Below, piece by piece: positions 46,476 through 56,654 of a stretch of 64,000 nt of DNA (its first letter is position 1; each line of letters starts with the position of its first letter). The stretch is from the NCBI GenBank assembly GCA_965644295.1, contig CBFFRP010000108.1:62001-126000 (forward strand), in the 5' to 3' direction. Both the position numbers and the translations under genes were made by a program. Origin of the DNA: Paraphysomonas bandaiensis. Its lineage: Eukaryota > Chrysophyceae. The notes beneath the pieces are model-generated. The model made no database searches and was not told the origin of the DNA. It saw nothing but the letters and a program-made list of their open reading frames with translations.

Positions 46476-49400
46476 TTATGAGCCTCTGTTTCGTTTGTAT
46501 GAATTCTCTCTGATGACATCCACAGATGACTTCTGATCTTCTCCTAGACATCTCTTTCTATGCTTCTCGTATATAACGCCACACAAAGATTTCGTAAATA
46601 TGTCTGCAGTCTGGTTATCAGTTCCAACGTGATACAATATCGCAGTGTTAAAACGTCCTTCTGGATCTACATGTTCACGCACCCAGTGGTATTTGATTTC
46701 AATGTGTTTTGATCTTTTGTGGAACACTGGATTTAATGCTAGATCACGAGCACTCTGGCTATCTAAAAAAAATGGAGTGGGTTCGTACAGTCGAAGTCCC
46801 AATTCGGCCAACACCCCCCGAAGCCACACCAGTTCCTGCATGCCAGCGTACATAGCTTGGTACTCACTCTGCATTGAAGACGTAGACACAGTAACTTGTA
46901 AGATTGATTGCCAGGTGAGTGGTCCACCTGCTGCAAACACAATGTATCCAGTTGTCGACCTTCGTGACACAGTATCGCCTGCCCAGTCAGCGTCTGTGAA
47001 AATATGCATGTCAAAGCTCTTACCACTGAACCGAATACCTTTCCGCACAGTACCCCTGATGTATTGTAACAAATAAGTCATCAACTTGCATGTAGCCTTT
47101 GTTGGTTTCGAAGCATATCGTGACAATAGGCCAACAGCATACGCAATATCTGGACGCGTATTCATTGATAGATATAGCATGGCACCTAGTAAGCTACGAT
47201 AGGGATAATTGTCGACTCCCTCTTCCTCCTGAGATGAGTTCTCACTATCAGTGCAATTAATCCTGTCCATGGCATCTACAGGTAGTGGGGATTTGCGAAC
47301 TTTGTTTGAAGGTCCAAGGAATGCTGCATATTTGGTGAGAATTTTTTCAGCGTATGTCGATTGGTCAAGTTGAATATAATTCTTGGTCCTTGTAACTCGA
47401 ACGTTGAGAAAATGCTCTAATTCTCCCATGTCTGACATGTCAAATCTTTCACAAAACCGTTTCTTGATTTCTGTCAAAATAGTCAGATCCGCACAAGCGA
47501 TTACTATATCATCAACGTATATGGTTAAGTACACACGATGACCTTTGTACATCATATAATATAGACATGGTTCTAAAATGCAGGGTTTGAATCCCAAAGA
47601 CTTTATAAATCCATGTATGGTCTTCCACCATGAACGTGGAGAACTCCGAAGGCCATATAGTGAGCGATATAGTTTGAAACAGTGTCCTGGTGGCAACTGA
47701 AAATCGGGAGGAGGGTCCATGTACACGTCTCCTTCGATTTTAGCATAACAGAATGCATTCGACACGTCAAGTTGATGGATGTGCATACTAAACATGAAAG
47801 CAAGGGCAATGATTAGTCTAACCGTAATCGATTTCACCACAGGAGCAAATGTATTTTCGACGTCTATACCTGTCCTTTGACCATATCCCAGAGCGACCAG
47901 ACGAGCTTTATGCTTTTTTATTGATCCATCTTTATTGTATTTTCGTTTGAACACATATCTGGACTTTAGAGGTCTAACACCAGGTGGCGTCTCAACGACA
48001 TTAAACACTTCCCGCTTGAATAATGCATTCCGTTCTAATCGTCTAGCTTCCTTCCAATTTGAAGCTTCAGGACATGTCAATGACTCTTCATACGTCTCAG
48101 GCTCTCTATAAGTAGACGAGTTAGACATAAGTGCGCAATCACTCTCATCACACAAGTTAACAATCTCCTCGTCATGGAGAAGGTTTACCTCACCCAGGGT
48201 GGACACATTAGTCAACACCCTTCGTATTCGCGTACGTTTACCACTGGTCTCCCTTGACTCAGCATGTACAGTACCACTATTCTCACTTGGCACACAAGAA
48301 GGTACATTCTCAAAGACACGATTCGCGCTGACCCCACTCGGTACAGCACCCGCACTACTCTCCGGCAAAGTACGAAGGGACATTCTCTTCCCTGGAATCT
48401 CATCCGCCGTAGACTTATTGGGCGTGTCACCCGAAGCCGGCGTAGATGACGATCCACCTCTCTTGTCGTCACAAGAACGAGGTTTTGAGTACAGCCTGCG
48501 GTTATAGTCACCAGTCAACTCGGCAATATCACGTACGTGAATAGGGACTTTTTCTTCTATCTGCTCTTTCCCAGCAGTTACTAGCGCCCTAAACGCCACA
48601 ATTAGTCCTTTTCGAACCACAACTCTCGTAGTCTTGAAGAGAAACCCGTCGTCCACATGATACGAACCAATCAGATGTTTAAACTCTTCAACTGATCGAT
48701 CTAATGGGTCAGTTTTGACTAAGGCCTCTTCAAGCTCTGCATAGTACTCCTTATCTCTTGGAGGTATACTTTCATCATACAGAACATGTACTGATACGAC
48801 TTCTTTGTCACCAAGCCACACACGGGATCCCTTTTTCGTATTCGATAGACCTATGAAATACCCAGTCTGCGACTTCTCCTGCCAGTCCTTTCGACGATCA
48901 CCTTTGGGAATAAGCACATAAGCCTTGCACCCCCAGCGTCGAAATCTCGATAAGTCAGGGACTGAACCTCCTGGGACGCATTCCATTGGAGACATCCAAC
49001 CTCGATATGTACGTGTAGGCATTCGTCGAACTATCATGCATGCATATACATAAGCATCCCACCAAAAAATTACGGGTAATCCTGAGTCCATTAACAGAGC
49101 CAGAGTCATTTCTCCCAATGTTCGATTCCTACGCTCAGATACACCATTCATCTCAGGGCTGTCTGTGGAGCTCCAAGTGATGCTAGTTCCAAACTTGCTC
49201 ATTAAGTATTGCTGAATGGACTTGTCGATCAACTCAGCCCCCCCATCCGAATGGTACTGTATCAACCGGTGTGAACCGGGATATGTAGGGAGTTTACGCT
49301 CAACCCAGTCCTTCACGCAACTCAACACCTCATTCGCAGACCGTGTCTCCAACGGATATTCCCAAAACTCCTTGGTGGCTATATCTGATAATGTCAGAAC

Positions 49401-50138
49401 ATATTTGTATCCTTGTCTGGATGGGCAATTGAAATATACAGCAATGTCCACAGAAACCTTCTCAAGGAACTCTGTAGCTTGCAGTTCGTCATCTCTCTTT
49501 GCGGTGAATGATTTCCTTGTCATCTTTGATTTTGCGCAAGCTTTACAAATACCTTTCATTTTTCGTAAACTCTTCTTGCTGAGATGTCGTCGGGTTAATC
49601 CGCTCCCGGTAAAAAGTCTGTGTTTAAACGCTTCAATCAGCTTATGTTTGCTGACGTGTCCACAGCGCTTGTGTAACATCTCTAACGGATCTTCATGCAC
49701 CTTGTCGGACAAATATACTTCCTCCAGCATTGTCAAATTTGGAAGATCAAGTATTTCCTGTAAATTTACATAAGGCATTCCGTTGCTTGAGTAGGTTGCC
49801 TCCAATACAGTCTCCCCAGTATCAAGTCGCACAACAGTGGGCTTGTTCAACAACTGCAATCCATACCCGTGAGAACGGAGTATTCCTCCAGAGCAGATAT
49901 TCTTGACTGATCCAGGGCAGATCTTGATGTCAGTCCAATCGCCAAAGCCTCCAGTTTCCTCATAGTGTAAACTGGATCCAGCTCTGGTTGTCTGTATATT
50001 TCCATCCTCCTTCTTGACCGTATGAAGGAAATTTCTGTCCTTAACAATGAACAGTTTATTAGAGGCACAGCTGTCTAAATACACGGGTTCATCGGAAGTG
50101 TGTAGCACCTCTTCAGAGACACATGAATCATCATGCAA
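46476..50138 (-). CDS. pol: Copia pol polyprotein (protease, integrase, RT, RNase H)
   Basis: An uninterrupted frame of about 1,220 residues. Protease: VYLDSCASNKL, with Asp-Ser-Cys-Ala where most copia elements have Asp-Ser-Gly-Ala. The GAG-pre-integrase zinc region follows (HKRCGHVSKHKL ... CKACAKSK). The integrase DDE residues are seen in VSVDIAVYF, HSDGGAEL and NGVSERRNRT. Reverse transcriptase: LDVSNAFCYAKIEGDVYM, SLYGLRSSPRSWW and the YVDD site in LTIYVDDIVIA. RNase H: FTDADWAGDTVSRRSTTGYI and STSSMQSEYQAM, with DSQSA and KHIEIKYHWVRE. The frame lies -1 relative to gag and overlaps its end. It has no good ATG at its beginning, so it depends on readthrough from gag or is slightly broken. 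Confidence 0.93.
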   Translation of the reverse strand: MHDDSCVSEEVLHTSDEPVYLDSCASNKLFIVKDRNFLHTVKKEDGNIQTTRAGSSLHYEETGGFGDWTDIKICPGSVKNICSGGILRSHGYGLQLLNKPTVVRLDTGETVLEATYSSNGMPYVNLQEILDLPNLTMLEEVYLSDKVHEDPLEMLHKRCGHVSKHKLIEAFKHRLFTGSGLTRRHLSKKSLRKMKGICKACAKSKMTRKSFTAKRDDELQATEFLEKVSVDIAVYFNCPSRQGYKYVLTLSDIATKEFWEYPLETRSANEVLSCVKDWVERKLPTYPGSHRLIQYHSDGGAELIDKSIQQYLMSKFGTSITWSSTDSPEMNGVSERRNRTLGEMTLALLMDSGLPVIFWWDAYVYACMIVRRMPTRTYRGWMSPMECVPGGSVPDLSRFRRWGCKAYVLIPKGDRRKDWQEKSQTGYFIGLSNTKKGSRVWLGDKEVVSVHVLYDESIPPRDKEYYAELEEALVKTDPLDRSVEEFKHLIGSYHVDDGFLFKTTRVVVRKGLIVAFRALVTAGKEQIEEKVPIHVRDIAELTGDYNRRLYSKPRSCDDKRGGSSSTPASGDTPNKSTADEIPGKRMSLRTLPESSAGAVPSGVSANRVFENVPSCVPSENSGTVHAESRETSGKRTRIRRVLTNVSTLGEVNLLHDEEIVNLCDESDCALMSNSSTYREPETYEESLTCPEASNWKEARRLERNALFKREVFNVVETPPGVRPLKSRYVFKRKYNKDGSIKKHKARLVALGYGQRTGIDVENTFAPVVKSITVRLIIALAFMFSMHIHQLDVSNAFCYAKIEGDVYMDPPPDFQLPPGHCFKLYRSLYGLRSSPRSWWKTIHGFIKSLGFKPCILEPCLYYMMYKGHRVYLTIYVDDIVIACADLTILTEIKKRFCERFDMSDMGELEHFLNVRVTRTKNYIQLDQSTYAEKILTKYAAFLGPSNKVRKSPLPVDAMDRINCTDSENSSQEEEGVDNYPYRSLLGAMLYLSMNTRPDIAYAVGLLSRYASKPTKATCKLMTYLLQYIRGTVRKGIRFSGKSFDMHIFTDADWAGDTVSRRSTTGYIVFAAGGPLTWQSILQVTVSTSSMQSEYQAMYAGMQELVWLRGVLAELGLRLYEPTPFFLDSQSARDLALNPVFHKRSKHIEIKYHWVREHVDPEGRFNTAILYHVGTDNQTADIFTKSLCGVIYEKHRKRCLGEDQKSSVDVIRENSYKRNRGS

Positions 50139-51268
50139 GACCTGAGTTGTTCATACATGTTCACAGAGTCCGAATCTTCCTCTTGCTCCTCTCTCCGCAA
50201 AAAAAGATTCCAATCTGTGCGTTTTGCAGGCTTTTCGTCCAAAAATGGCCGGTTTTTGTCTCCTTGGGCAGAGTCACTACGTACTTGAGCACGAAATTTG
50301 CACTTATACGCACGATGTCTGGTGTCTCCACATACATAGCAGCCATCTGATTTTTTCTTCTCGTTGTTGTCTCTGCGACTCTCAGATCGATTCCTAGCGC
50401 CACGACTCTTTCCCTGCCTTCTTAATTTCGCGATCTTAAGGTCTCTCTTCTTCTTCCAGCACGATTTCTGTGAGTGACCCCGTTTGCCACATTTGGGATA
50501 GCTGCACACCTCATTTTCATCAGCAGTGGAATTCATGTTTACTTCGTCGGTGCCTTCTTTCGGGACACCTTTTGCCTGATCGTATCTCCTGCATATGGTG
50601 ATCATATCAATAAAGGTTATGTCACCTTGTAGGTAGAGATTGGTGTACAATTGCTCCAAATCGCTTCGTGTTTCGAGGGCAGTCTGTAACTTCGTTTTTT
50701 TAGCGATGTCAGTGGGTGGTTCCCCCAACTCGGACATTTTTTGACAGATGCCGTTTAGTCGATCGATTGCTGCGCACACGAGTTCCCCCGGTAGAATTTT
50801 GAATCCTGCAAACTTCTTATTCAATTCAACTAATTCATATTGGATTTCCCCTCGAAACCGAACAATTAACCTAGAGATGAGTTCACTCGCTAACTGCTCT
50901 TTATCAGGATGGTCCTGCGGGAGCATATCCTTTTCCCGGAAGTACTGATCCACGATCTCAAGGGCTTCAGCGACTGGTTGAACAGCTTCAAATATCGAAC
51001 TGATGCACGTGTCTTTCCTCTCCAGCCACTTGTCCAGATCCTCCTTGTACTTATTTCGGACTGTCACTGGCGCATTATTTGCTGGTCTTACTGGACGGTC
51101 CTCTAGACCCAGATGGTTCCTGTTCTTCCTCATCAACCACACTTTCAGATTCTTTGACCAATTCACTACACCGAACTGATCAAATTTAGGAAGAAGTTTC
51201 CACTCCGAACTACTGTCTGCTACCATGTTAGAAATAGACATTTTTAACAATAAGACCTTTGTTAACAC
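50075..51268 (-). CDS. gag: Copia gag-like capsid protein
   Basis: A frame of up to 397 residues. The first 14 codons lie inside the 5' LTR (MLTKVLLLKMSISN) and the next Met (MVADSSSEWKLLPKF) spans the LTR/primer-site junction; either could be the start. The capsid region has the copia UBN2-type features (KYKEDLDKWLERKDTC and, later, FKILPGELVCAAIDRLNGIC). Two zinc knuckles follow: CSYPKCGKRGHSQKSC (CX4CX4HX4C) and CYVCGDTRHRAYKC (CX2CX4HX4C). The frame overlaps the start of pol and stops at 50075-50077. Confidence 0.85.
   Translation of the reverse strand: MLTKVLLLKMSISNMVADSSSEWKLLPKFDQFGVVNWSKNLKVWLMRKNRNHLGLEDRPVRPANNAPVTVRNKYKEDLDKWLERKDTCISSIFEAVQPVAEALEIVDQYFREKDMLPQDHPDKEQLASELISRLIVRFRGEIQYELVELNKKFAGFKILPGELVCAAIDRLNGICQKMSELGEPPTDIAKKTKLQTALETRSDLEQLYTNLYLQGDITFIDMITICRRYDQAKGVPKEGTDEVNMNSTADENEVCSYPKCGKRGHSQKSCWKKKRDLKIAKLRRQGKSRGARNRSESRRDNNEKKKSDGCYVCGDTRHRAYKCKFRAQVRSDSAQGDKNRPFLDEKPAKRTDWNLFLRREEQEEDSDSVNMYEQLRSCMMIHVSLKRCYTLPMNPCI
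51215..51225 (-). promoter_or_regulatory. Copia primer-binding site (initiator-tRNA type)
   Basis: Directly after the 5' LTR the minus strand reads TGGTAGCAGAC. The first ten bases are complementary to a tRNA 3' end ...TCTGCTACCA, as in many initiator methionine tRNAs, the usual copia primer. The site overlaps the gag reading frame. Confidence 0.78.
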
Positions 51269-51545
51269 TTATATGGAATATTATATAATTATAAGAGATA
51301 CCATACTTCATTCATTGACGTTCACCAACTCTTTCTATCTCTACTACACCAACCATTTCTAGTACGATCTTACATCGTCACTATCTTGTACAGTCAGTAT
51401 ATTTCAGTTTTATCACTACAATGGCTATCATATTATTGGTTCTCATACTACAGCTAGCTACTACTGTATTCTTTGAGTAACGGATATAATTCTAATATCT
51501 TGGAAACTACAGCTTTTAATTGCTCACAAACAGCAAAACTCAACA
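51226..51545 (-). repeat. Copia 5' LTR
   Basis: 320 bp; partner of 46029-46348. It contains the first in-frame Met codons of gag near its inner end. Confidence 0.93.
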
Positions 51546-51934
51546 GGAAGCTACAAACAGATATACTAGGTTTTCAACGGCATGAGGTTAAGCTACAATA
51601 CGACCTAGGGATAAGGAGTATCGTGTATCGTCCCCTATCTAAATTTTAAAACTCGAGCACTTCGATATAGCCTCCTTATTACCAGTGGTTAAATATAATA
51701 TAGTGGAAGTTTAAAGGTTCAGTTGATTAATTTCTATAATCCAAATGTCAGTTTCGGAAAAAGAAGCAAGCAATTCTACCAAGTACCAAACCGAATTATT
51801 TCAATACTTTCAATTGCTAGAGCACATGTACTGCAATAACAAGATACATTATGCCCATTGTACTTAATTCTGATTCCAAGCCAACATCAATAATTCTAGA
51901 AGAGAGATCACACGCATACAAACTTCAAAAACGT
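51546..51934. other. Intergenic gap between copia element and GH5 gene
   Basis: An AT-rich gap of about 390 bp downstream of the glucanase. Nothing was recognised. Confidence 0.4.
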
Positions 51935-54331
51935 TTATATAGAGTGACCATCCCCTGTGGTGATTGTCTGGTAAGAGTACGTCGTACTCTCATTGTGACG
52001 ATCCGTCGTGGGCACATTCGCGTAACCAGAACCCACTAGGTTCACATCATCTCGTCGCATGTACTTAAACCCTGCCACAGAAACACCAGCTACGGCAAAT
52101 ACCAAGAGCATAGAGAAAAATAGAGTTGAGTAGCTCTCACCATCTGTCTGTGAAGAACCGATGTCTTTAGGCCCATCTTCGTGAACAGCACCAGAGCTAA
52201 AATAGGACGCGAACTCTCTTTCAGACACAGGCGATGGAAGCTTCTGCTGATTGTCGTCACCATCTCCCTCCAAGAAATCCGCAACCGGAGCATGCAGACA
52301 AGCATCTCTATTGCCAAAAAATTCTTTGTCGATAAATCCTTTTTTTGCAGCTAGCCGGAAGCTCCAAAAGTTGGCTGAAGGTTCAGTGCGTTCAGATTCG
52401 TCGTCCACTTTGTAGGTCCAAAAGGCCCACCCAAGCTCTCGTTCGGCGGTAGATATCTGTCTCATCGCAAAGGATTTGATGTGACGCCTCCACCAGGGTG
52501 AAGTCAGTCGAGTTTCAATATCCCTGCACTGACCAAAGTCAGCATACCGTGCGTCTACGTATGGCATACAGTTATCAATTGCTAGCGAGAATTCTCCGAC
52601 AATTACTGGTGCCACATTGCAGGTCTGAAAGTGTAGCTGAGACTTGTAAGTACAGGCGATTTTCTCGTGTGTGTACTGCTTCTCACGGTCGGACTCAGGG
52701 TTATCTGATGCAATATCTGCAATATTAAAACCGTGGTAGGCGTGATTATCGAAGTATATGTTGTCATAGGGCCAGTTCTTCAGAAAAGTACCCCACTTGT
52801 AGGGGCGGAAAGAGTCATGCATCAGGATGGGCATCTCAGCTCGCACTGTACGGACACGCGTAATGGCATCATAGTAAAAGTCCCTCACTCTGATGACATG
52901 AGTAAGTCAACGCTCAATAGTGTACATGATGAGTATATGAATTGCTAAAACGTATATTACTAATACATGTCGACTTACTTCCCAAGATCAAGCATTCCCC
53001 AAGGCTCATTGAGCAGCTCCAACATCATTATATTATCCAGGCCATGAGCCTCTTCGATGTAATTGACATATGTGGCCATAGCCTCAATAGTCATCAAAGT
53101 ACCGGCCATATTGACGGAATCATATAGCCAGTGCTCACCCCAGAAATCTGGCTCTTTGTACACTGTTGTCTCGCCAGAATTATCGAAGCCATTTTGTGAC
53201 CCAGGTGCAGCGTGTAGGTCCAAAATCACCTGAAGGCCAGCATTCTTGGCGTAAGTGATCACCTTAGTAATGGGATGGTCCGCTGCATAGTCGGTAAGGA
53301 GTATAGAGCACATGCAATGTGATCTAGAGTACGTCATGTGTACTCACGCACAATACAAAGAACTTACGGGAAAATATGGATTCCGTAGGAATCAAATAAG
53401 GGGAAGCTGTGAAGCCAGATATCTCTTGAAAGTACCAGTATCCCACAGGAAGACGTACTGTGTTTAGTTCTTGGCGTTTCATGTCGTCGAAGTCTTCTTG
53501 TGTGTAGAACGTGTACCAATGATTGCGGAGGATATCGCAGTTTCCAAGATCTTCGCAACGAGAGGAAAAGCTGTGTTGATCAATTATTCCAGTACTGTTT
53601 CCCCATTCAACAAGATGGGGTGTAATCCAGCGCTCCAACACAAACAAGCCACCGATGTTAACTAGAAACACAAATTAATTCACTATTAAATTAGAACAAT
53701 CATTACTTGATTACCTGCTCGAATGGGAGCATTAAGTTTTGGGTACCACGGTGTAGATCTCCACGGATCTTCACGTCCACATACAAATTCACTAAGAGAT
53801 TCAAAGTCGCATGCACCAATATCTTTATCTATAGATGAGTGATACACAGCACGAATAAACTGGTCCAAAGCATAGACACCCTGTTCTGCTGTGTGTGCAG
53901 AGAGGTTGTTCATCTGACTTGCATCAGACACGCCCTATAAAGATAACCACATCACACAGATATCTCTTTTATATATCATACAGGTAAGTAAACGTATACA
54001 GATAACATAAGTGTGCATACATATATGAATAGATGTATGTATATAAACGTGTTTGTACCCAGCTCTTAGGGAACTTCCCGCAATTATAAGTCTTCCCATC
54101 CGGAGGATCCGTTACGAACACTCCTCTATTCCTTCCGCATGCAGATCCCCATATAGATGATATTTCTTTTTCATAACTGGCGAATGTCTGTGCATTAACT
54201 TTAGGATCCAGTCGACATATATAACCAGACTCATGCAATCCAACATCTGGATAAGGCTTATTGAACCGCCCAGATACGGATACGGATGATGATGCAATGA
54301 GGAGTGATATGAGACAAGTGCTGATATACAT
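51935..54331 (-). CDS. GH5-type exo-beta-1,3-glucanase, membrane-anchored
   Basis: A secreted glycoside hydrolase family 5 enzyme, closest in layout to GH5_9 exo-1,3-beta-glucanases that trim beta-1,3-glucan in walls or storage polymers. Five exons. The signal peptide is MYISTCLISLLIASSSVSVS. The GH5 core has NIGGLFVLERWITPHL, RLPVGYWYF, LQVILDLHAAPGSQNG and MLELLNEPWG (acid/base Glu). It continues with YFDNHAYHGF, VIVGEFSLAID (nucleophile Glu) and GWAFWTYKVDD. A Ser-rich spacer leads to a C-terminal helix (FFSMLLVFAVAGVSVAGFKY) and a short cytoplasmic tail. An N-terminal extension of about 190 residues precedes the catalytic domain, longer than in fungal enzymes. The membrane anchor suggests a surface role in wall remodelling. 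This layout is known from oomycetes, among others. Confidence 0.9.
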
Positions 54332-54790
54332 GGTATGGTGTATGGTGCAATGGATATATGAGGACTGGACGGTTCCATATGTCTGTACAGTTATATATAT
54401 GTAGATGGGATGCATGGGTATCTACATACATGTACATACATACATACATCTACATAGACATGTACTTTCATACTGCAACCGTATTTCTGCTGGTATCTTA
54501 TACGTATTTCGTGTACACACCACTGTATAGATAGGAATTCCTACTTGTACGTATGGTTCAAAATCAAATATCTGTCCTGCTGCTGGTAATGTCAAGATCT
54601 TATATATATCAGTTAGTTTCAGTTTATAATATGAGAGTGACTCTCCAAGATGTGTTATTTTTTTGTGATGGCTGTGATAGTAAGATGAGGGAGTTGATGT
54701 CCTGTACATGTATATGTATGTAGACGCGGACAGGCATCTATAAGAGTTAAACCTCATTACATAAAAGTCTTTGCTTTTAACTACGCTGCC
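54332..54790. other. Divergent promoter region between glucanase and eL43
   Basis: A 460-bp gap between divergent genes. It contains ACATACATACAT-type simple sequence at about 54420-54455. Short frames on the minus strand there look like chance. It likely contains the eL43 promoter. Confidence 0.4.
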
Positions 54791-55227
54791 ATGGTCAGTA
54801 ATCATATATATGCAGTAGCAATGTGTTAAGGATTATTTTTTCAGGGAAACCACACTAAGAAGGTCGGAATCTGTGGGAAGTACGGCACCAGATATGGTGC
54901 TACCCTCCGTAAGGTGATCAAGAAGATGGAGGTCACCCAGCACTCCAAATATAATTGTGCTTTCTGTGGGAAGGATGCGTAAGTTTGATACTTAATAATG
55001 ATTAGCTGTTAGTAACTCCTATATAGCGTTAAGAGACAGGCTACTGGAATTTGGAAATGCATTCGTTGCAAGAAGACCATGGCTGGTGGTGCATATGTCC
55101 TCAGGTTCGTTAAATATCTACAATAACATTACCTTGTTCTTATCGTATAATGTATAGTACTTCTGCCGCCACTACTGTCCGCACAGCTGTTTCTAGATTG
55201 AGAAAGTCCAAGCAGGAGAGCAAGTAA
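54791..55227 (+). CDS. RPL37A: 60S ribosomal protein eL43 (RPL37A)
   Basis: Ribosomal protein eL43 of the large cytosolic subunit, a zinc-ribbon protein. Four exons: 54791-54793, 54845-54978, 55027-55104 and 55158-55227. The first exon is the start codon alone, ending at ATG|GTCAGT, a layout common in ribosomal protein genes. The protein begins [19 protein letters not shown] and continues [20 protein letters not shown]. The zinc-binding cysteines are in CAFCGKDA and [13 protein letters not shown], about 18 residues apart as in the family. It ends [17 protein letters not shown]. At 93 residues it matches the usual size. Confidence 0.96.
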
Positions 55228-56654
55228 ATGCCGTCTCATGTCAATCTGGTGGTTTGTTAATAACAAAGACTTTCTTCTATAAGCGTACTTTATTTTGTAA
55301 TACATCTTATTCGGTGTGTTCTTTTGTGTATAGAGCACCCCTTTTCCAAATCTATAGTAGTGGTGGTGGACATCATAGATGAGATTATTTTCTTAGATTC
55401 TCTTTATGTCTCTACTCTACTTTCTTAGAAGCAACTCTACTCTCAGTAACTAAGATGCGCTCAGTGTAATTGATTATTACAATATTAATGGCTACTGAAG
55501 CAGCCGGTATGGTTATCCATTTTGCGATCGTAGGTTGGGAGTGAACATCAATTTCAGAACGTAGATGTAAACAGTAAGTAACACACTCAATAAATTATGA
55601 TACTTATGCATTTCTCATTATTCATTGTGAAGTACAACATTAGTTGTCTGCACTATTCCCTACTACCAATCAATATTTTGAGATATCAGGTAGGCACTAA
55701 CGTTAAATCTTGCTTTAACGCTTTGTTGCACATAACATGCTTCCAAGGAAGAATTATACTCCTTCTTAATCTAGAATCTAGGAACTTCACATCATATTCA
55801 GACATGGACTGTAACATCTGTTTTCATGAACATGTACATATATTTATGTTCACCAGCCAATCCAGAACCCATAAATTCCTTCTTATACAGACGTGCGTAT
55901 AGGGATATATTATTCAACCTAGTCAATTTGGTGGACTTAGTAACACTGACTTCTATTCACACTTAGTAACAACTTAGTAACACTATATAGTAATAGAGTG
56001 TAGTATGTCCTAGTCACTCCGAAATTGGTGTAAAAACCTAGTCAAAGCAATAAATGACTCAACCTAGCCAATTATAGTATTAAACCTAGTCATGAATTGT
56101 ACTCGCATATAGCTACGAATTACAGAAGCATGAGGTCATAGAAGGTGAATTAAAATCAATACAACATAGATCAGGCGAACACAAAGCTAAAGAGCAGTAA
56201 TATAGTAAGATATAACAGCATGGGCAGGACTCCATCGCTCTCTCCAATGCTCAAGTAGGCTAGTACACCATTCTTTCTCAACACAATCTATTTATTGGAC
56301 ACCATGGACCGTCAATTTGATTTTCTAAAATGCGTCTTCGGCTTCCACTCTTTATTGTAGACGTTTAAGTCTTAGATAATCGAGTAGCATCTCATTTAAC
56401 GGTCTCACCACTGTGAAGTGGCCCCGAAAATGTCAATTTCGAATAATGCAGGGAGAATCCACCTTACAACTTAAATAATAATGTGAATTCCAGAATTAAC
56501 ATTGAAATGAGGTTTACAGGTGTATCGATTTAAATTATAATTACAAGTAATACAAATATATTATAGTGCTGTCTAATCACATATGTCATGACTCGACCAA
56601 ACCTACATAAATGAAACATCCTCATGTCTACTGCAATAAAAATATTGAAAAAAA
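55228..56654. other. Intergenic region, 1.4 kb
   Basis: No gene was accepted. A 101-codon frame at 55597-55902 lacks any feature. Around 55915-56100 the motif CCTAGTCA (or CCTAGCCA) recurs five times along with CTTAGTAAC(A/T) units, see findings. Confidence 0.4.

Larger units (their letters stand above)
46029..51545 (-). mobile_element. Ty1/copia-type LTR retrotransposon, near-intact
   Basis: A 5.5-kb element read on the minus strand: 5' LTR (51226-51545), primer-binding site, gag, pol, polypurine tract, 3' LTR (46029-46348). The LTRs are both 320 bp, start TG and end CA in element orientation, and differ at about three positions by eye, which suggests a fairly recent insertion. The pol order protease, integrase, reverse transcriptase, RNase H defines the copia superfamily. 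The 5-bp bases flanking the two LTRs differ (GGAAG on the right, CATGC on the left), so no target-site duplication is visible. The element lies in intergenic DNA and breaks no gene. Confidence 0.95.

Noticed and set aside
50139-50220. Programmed frameshift at the T7 run in gag
   Set aside because: The pol frame has a TGA between the run and the overlap, so a shift there could not reach pol.
55597-55902. 101-codon plus-strand frame after eL43
   Set aside because: No homology, no splice extension, AT-rich; a chance frame is likely.
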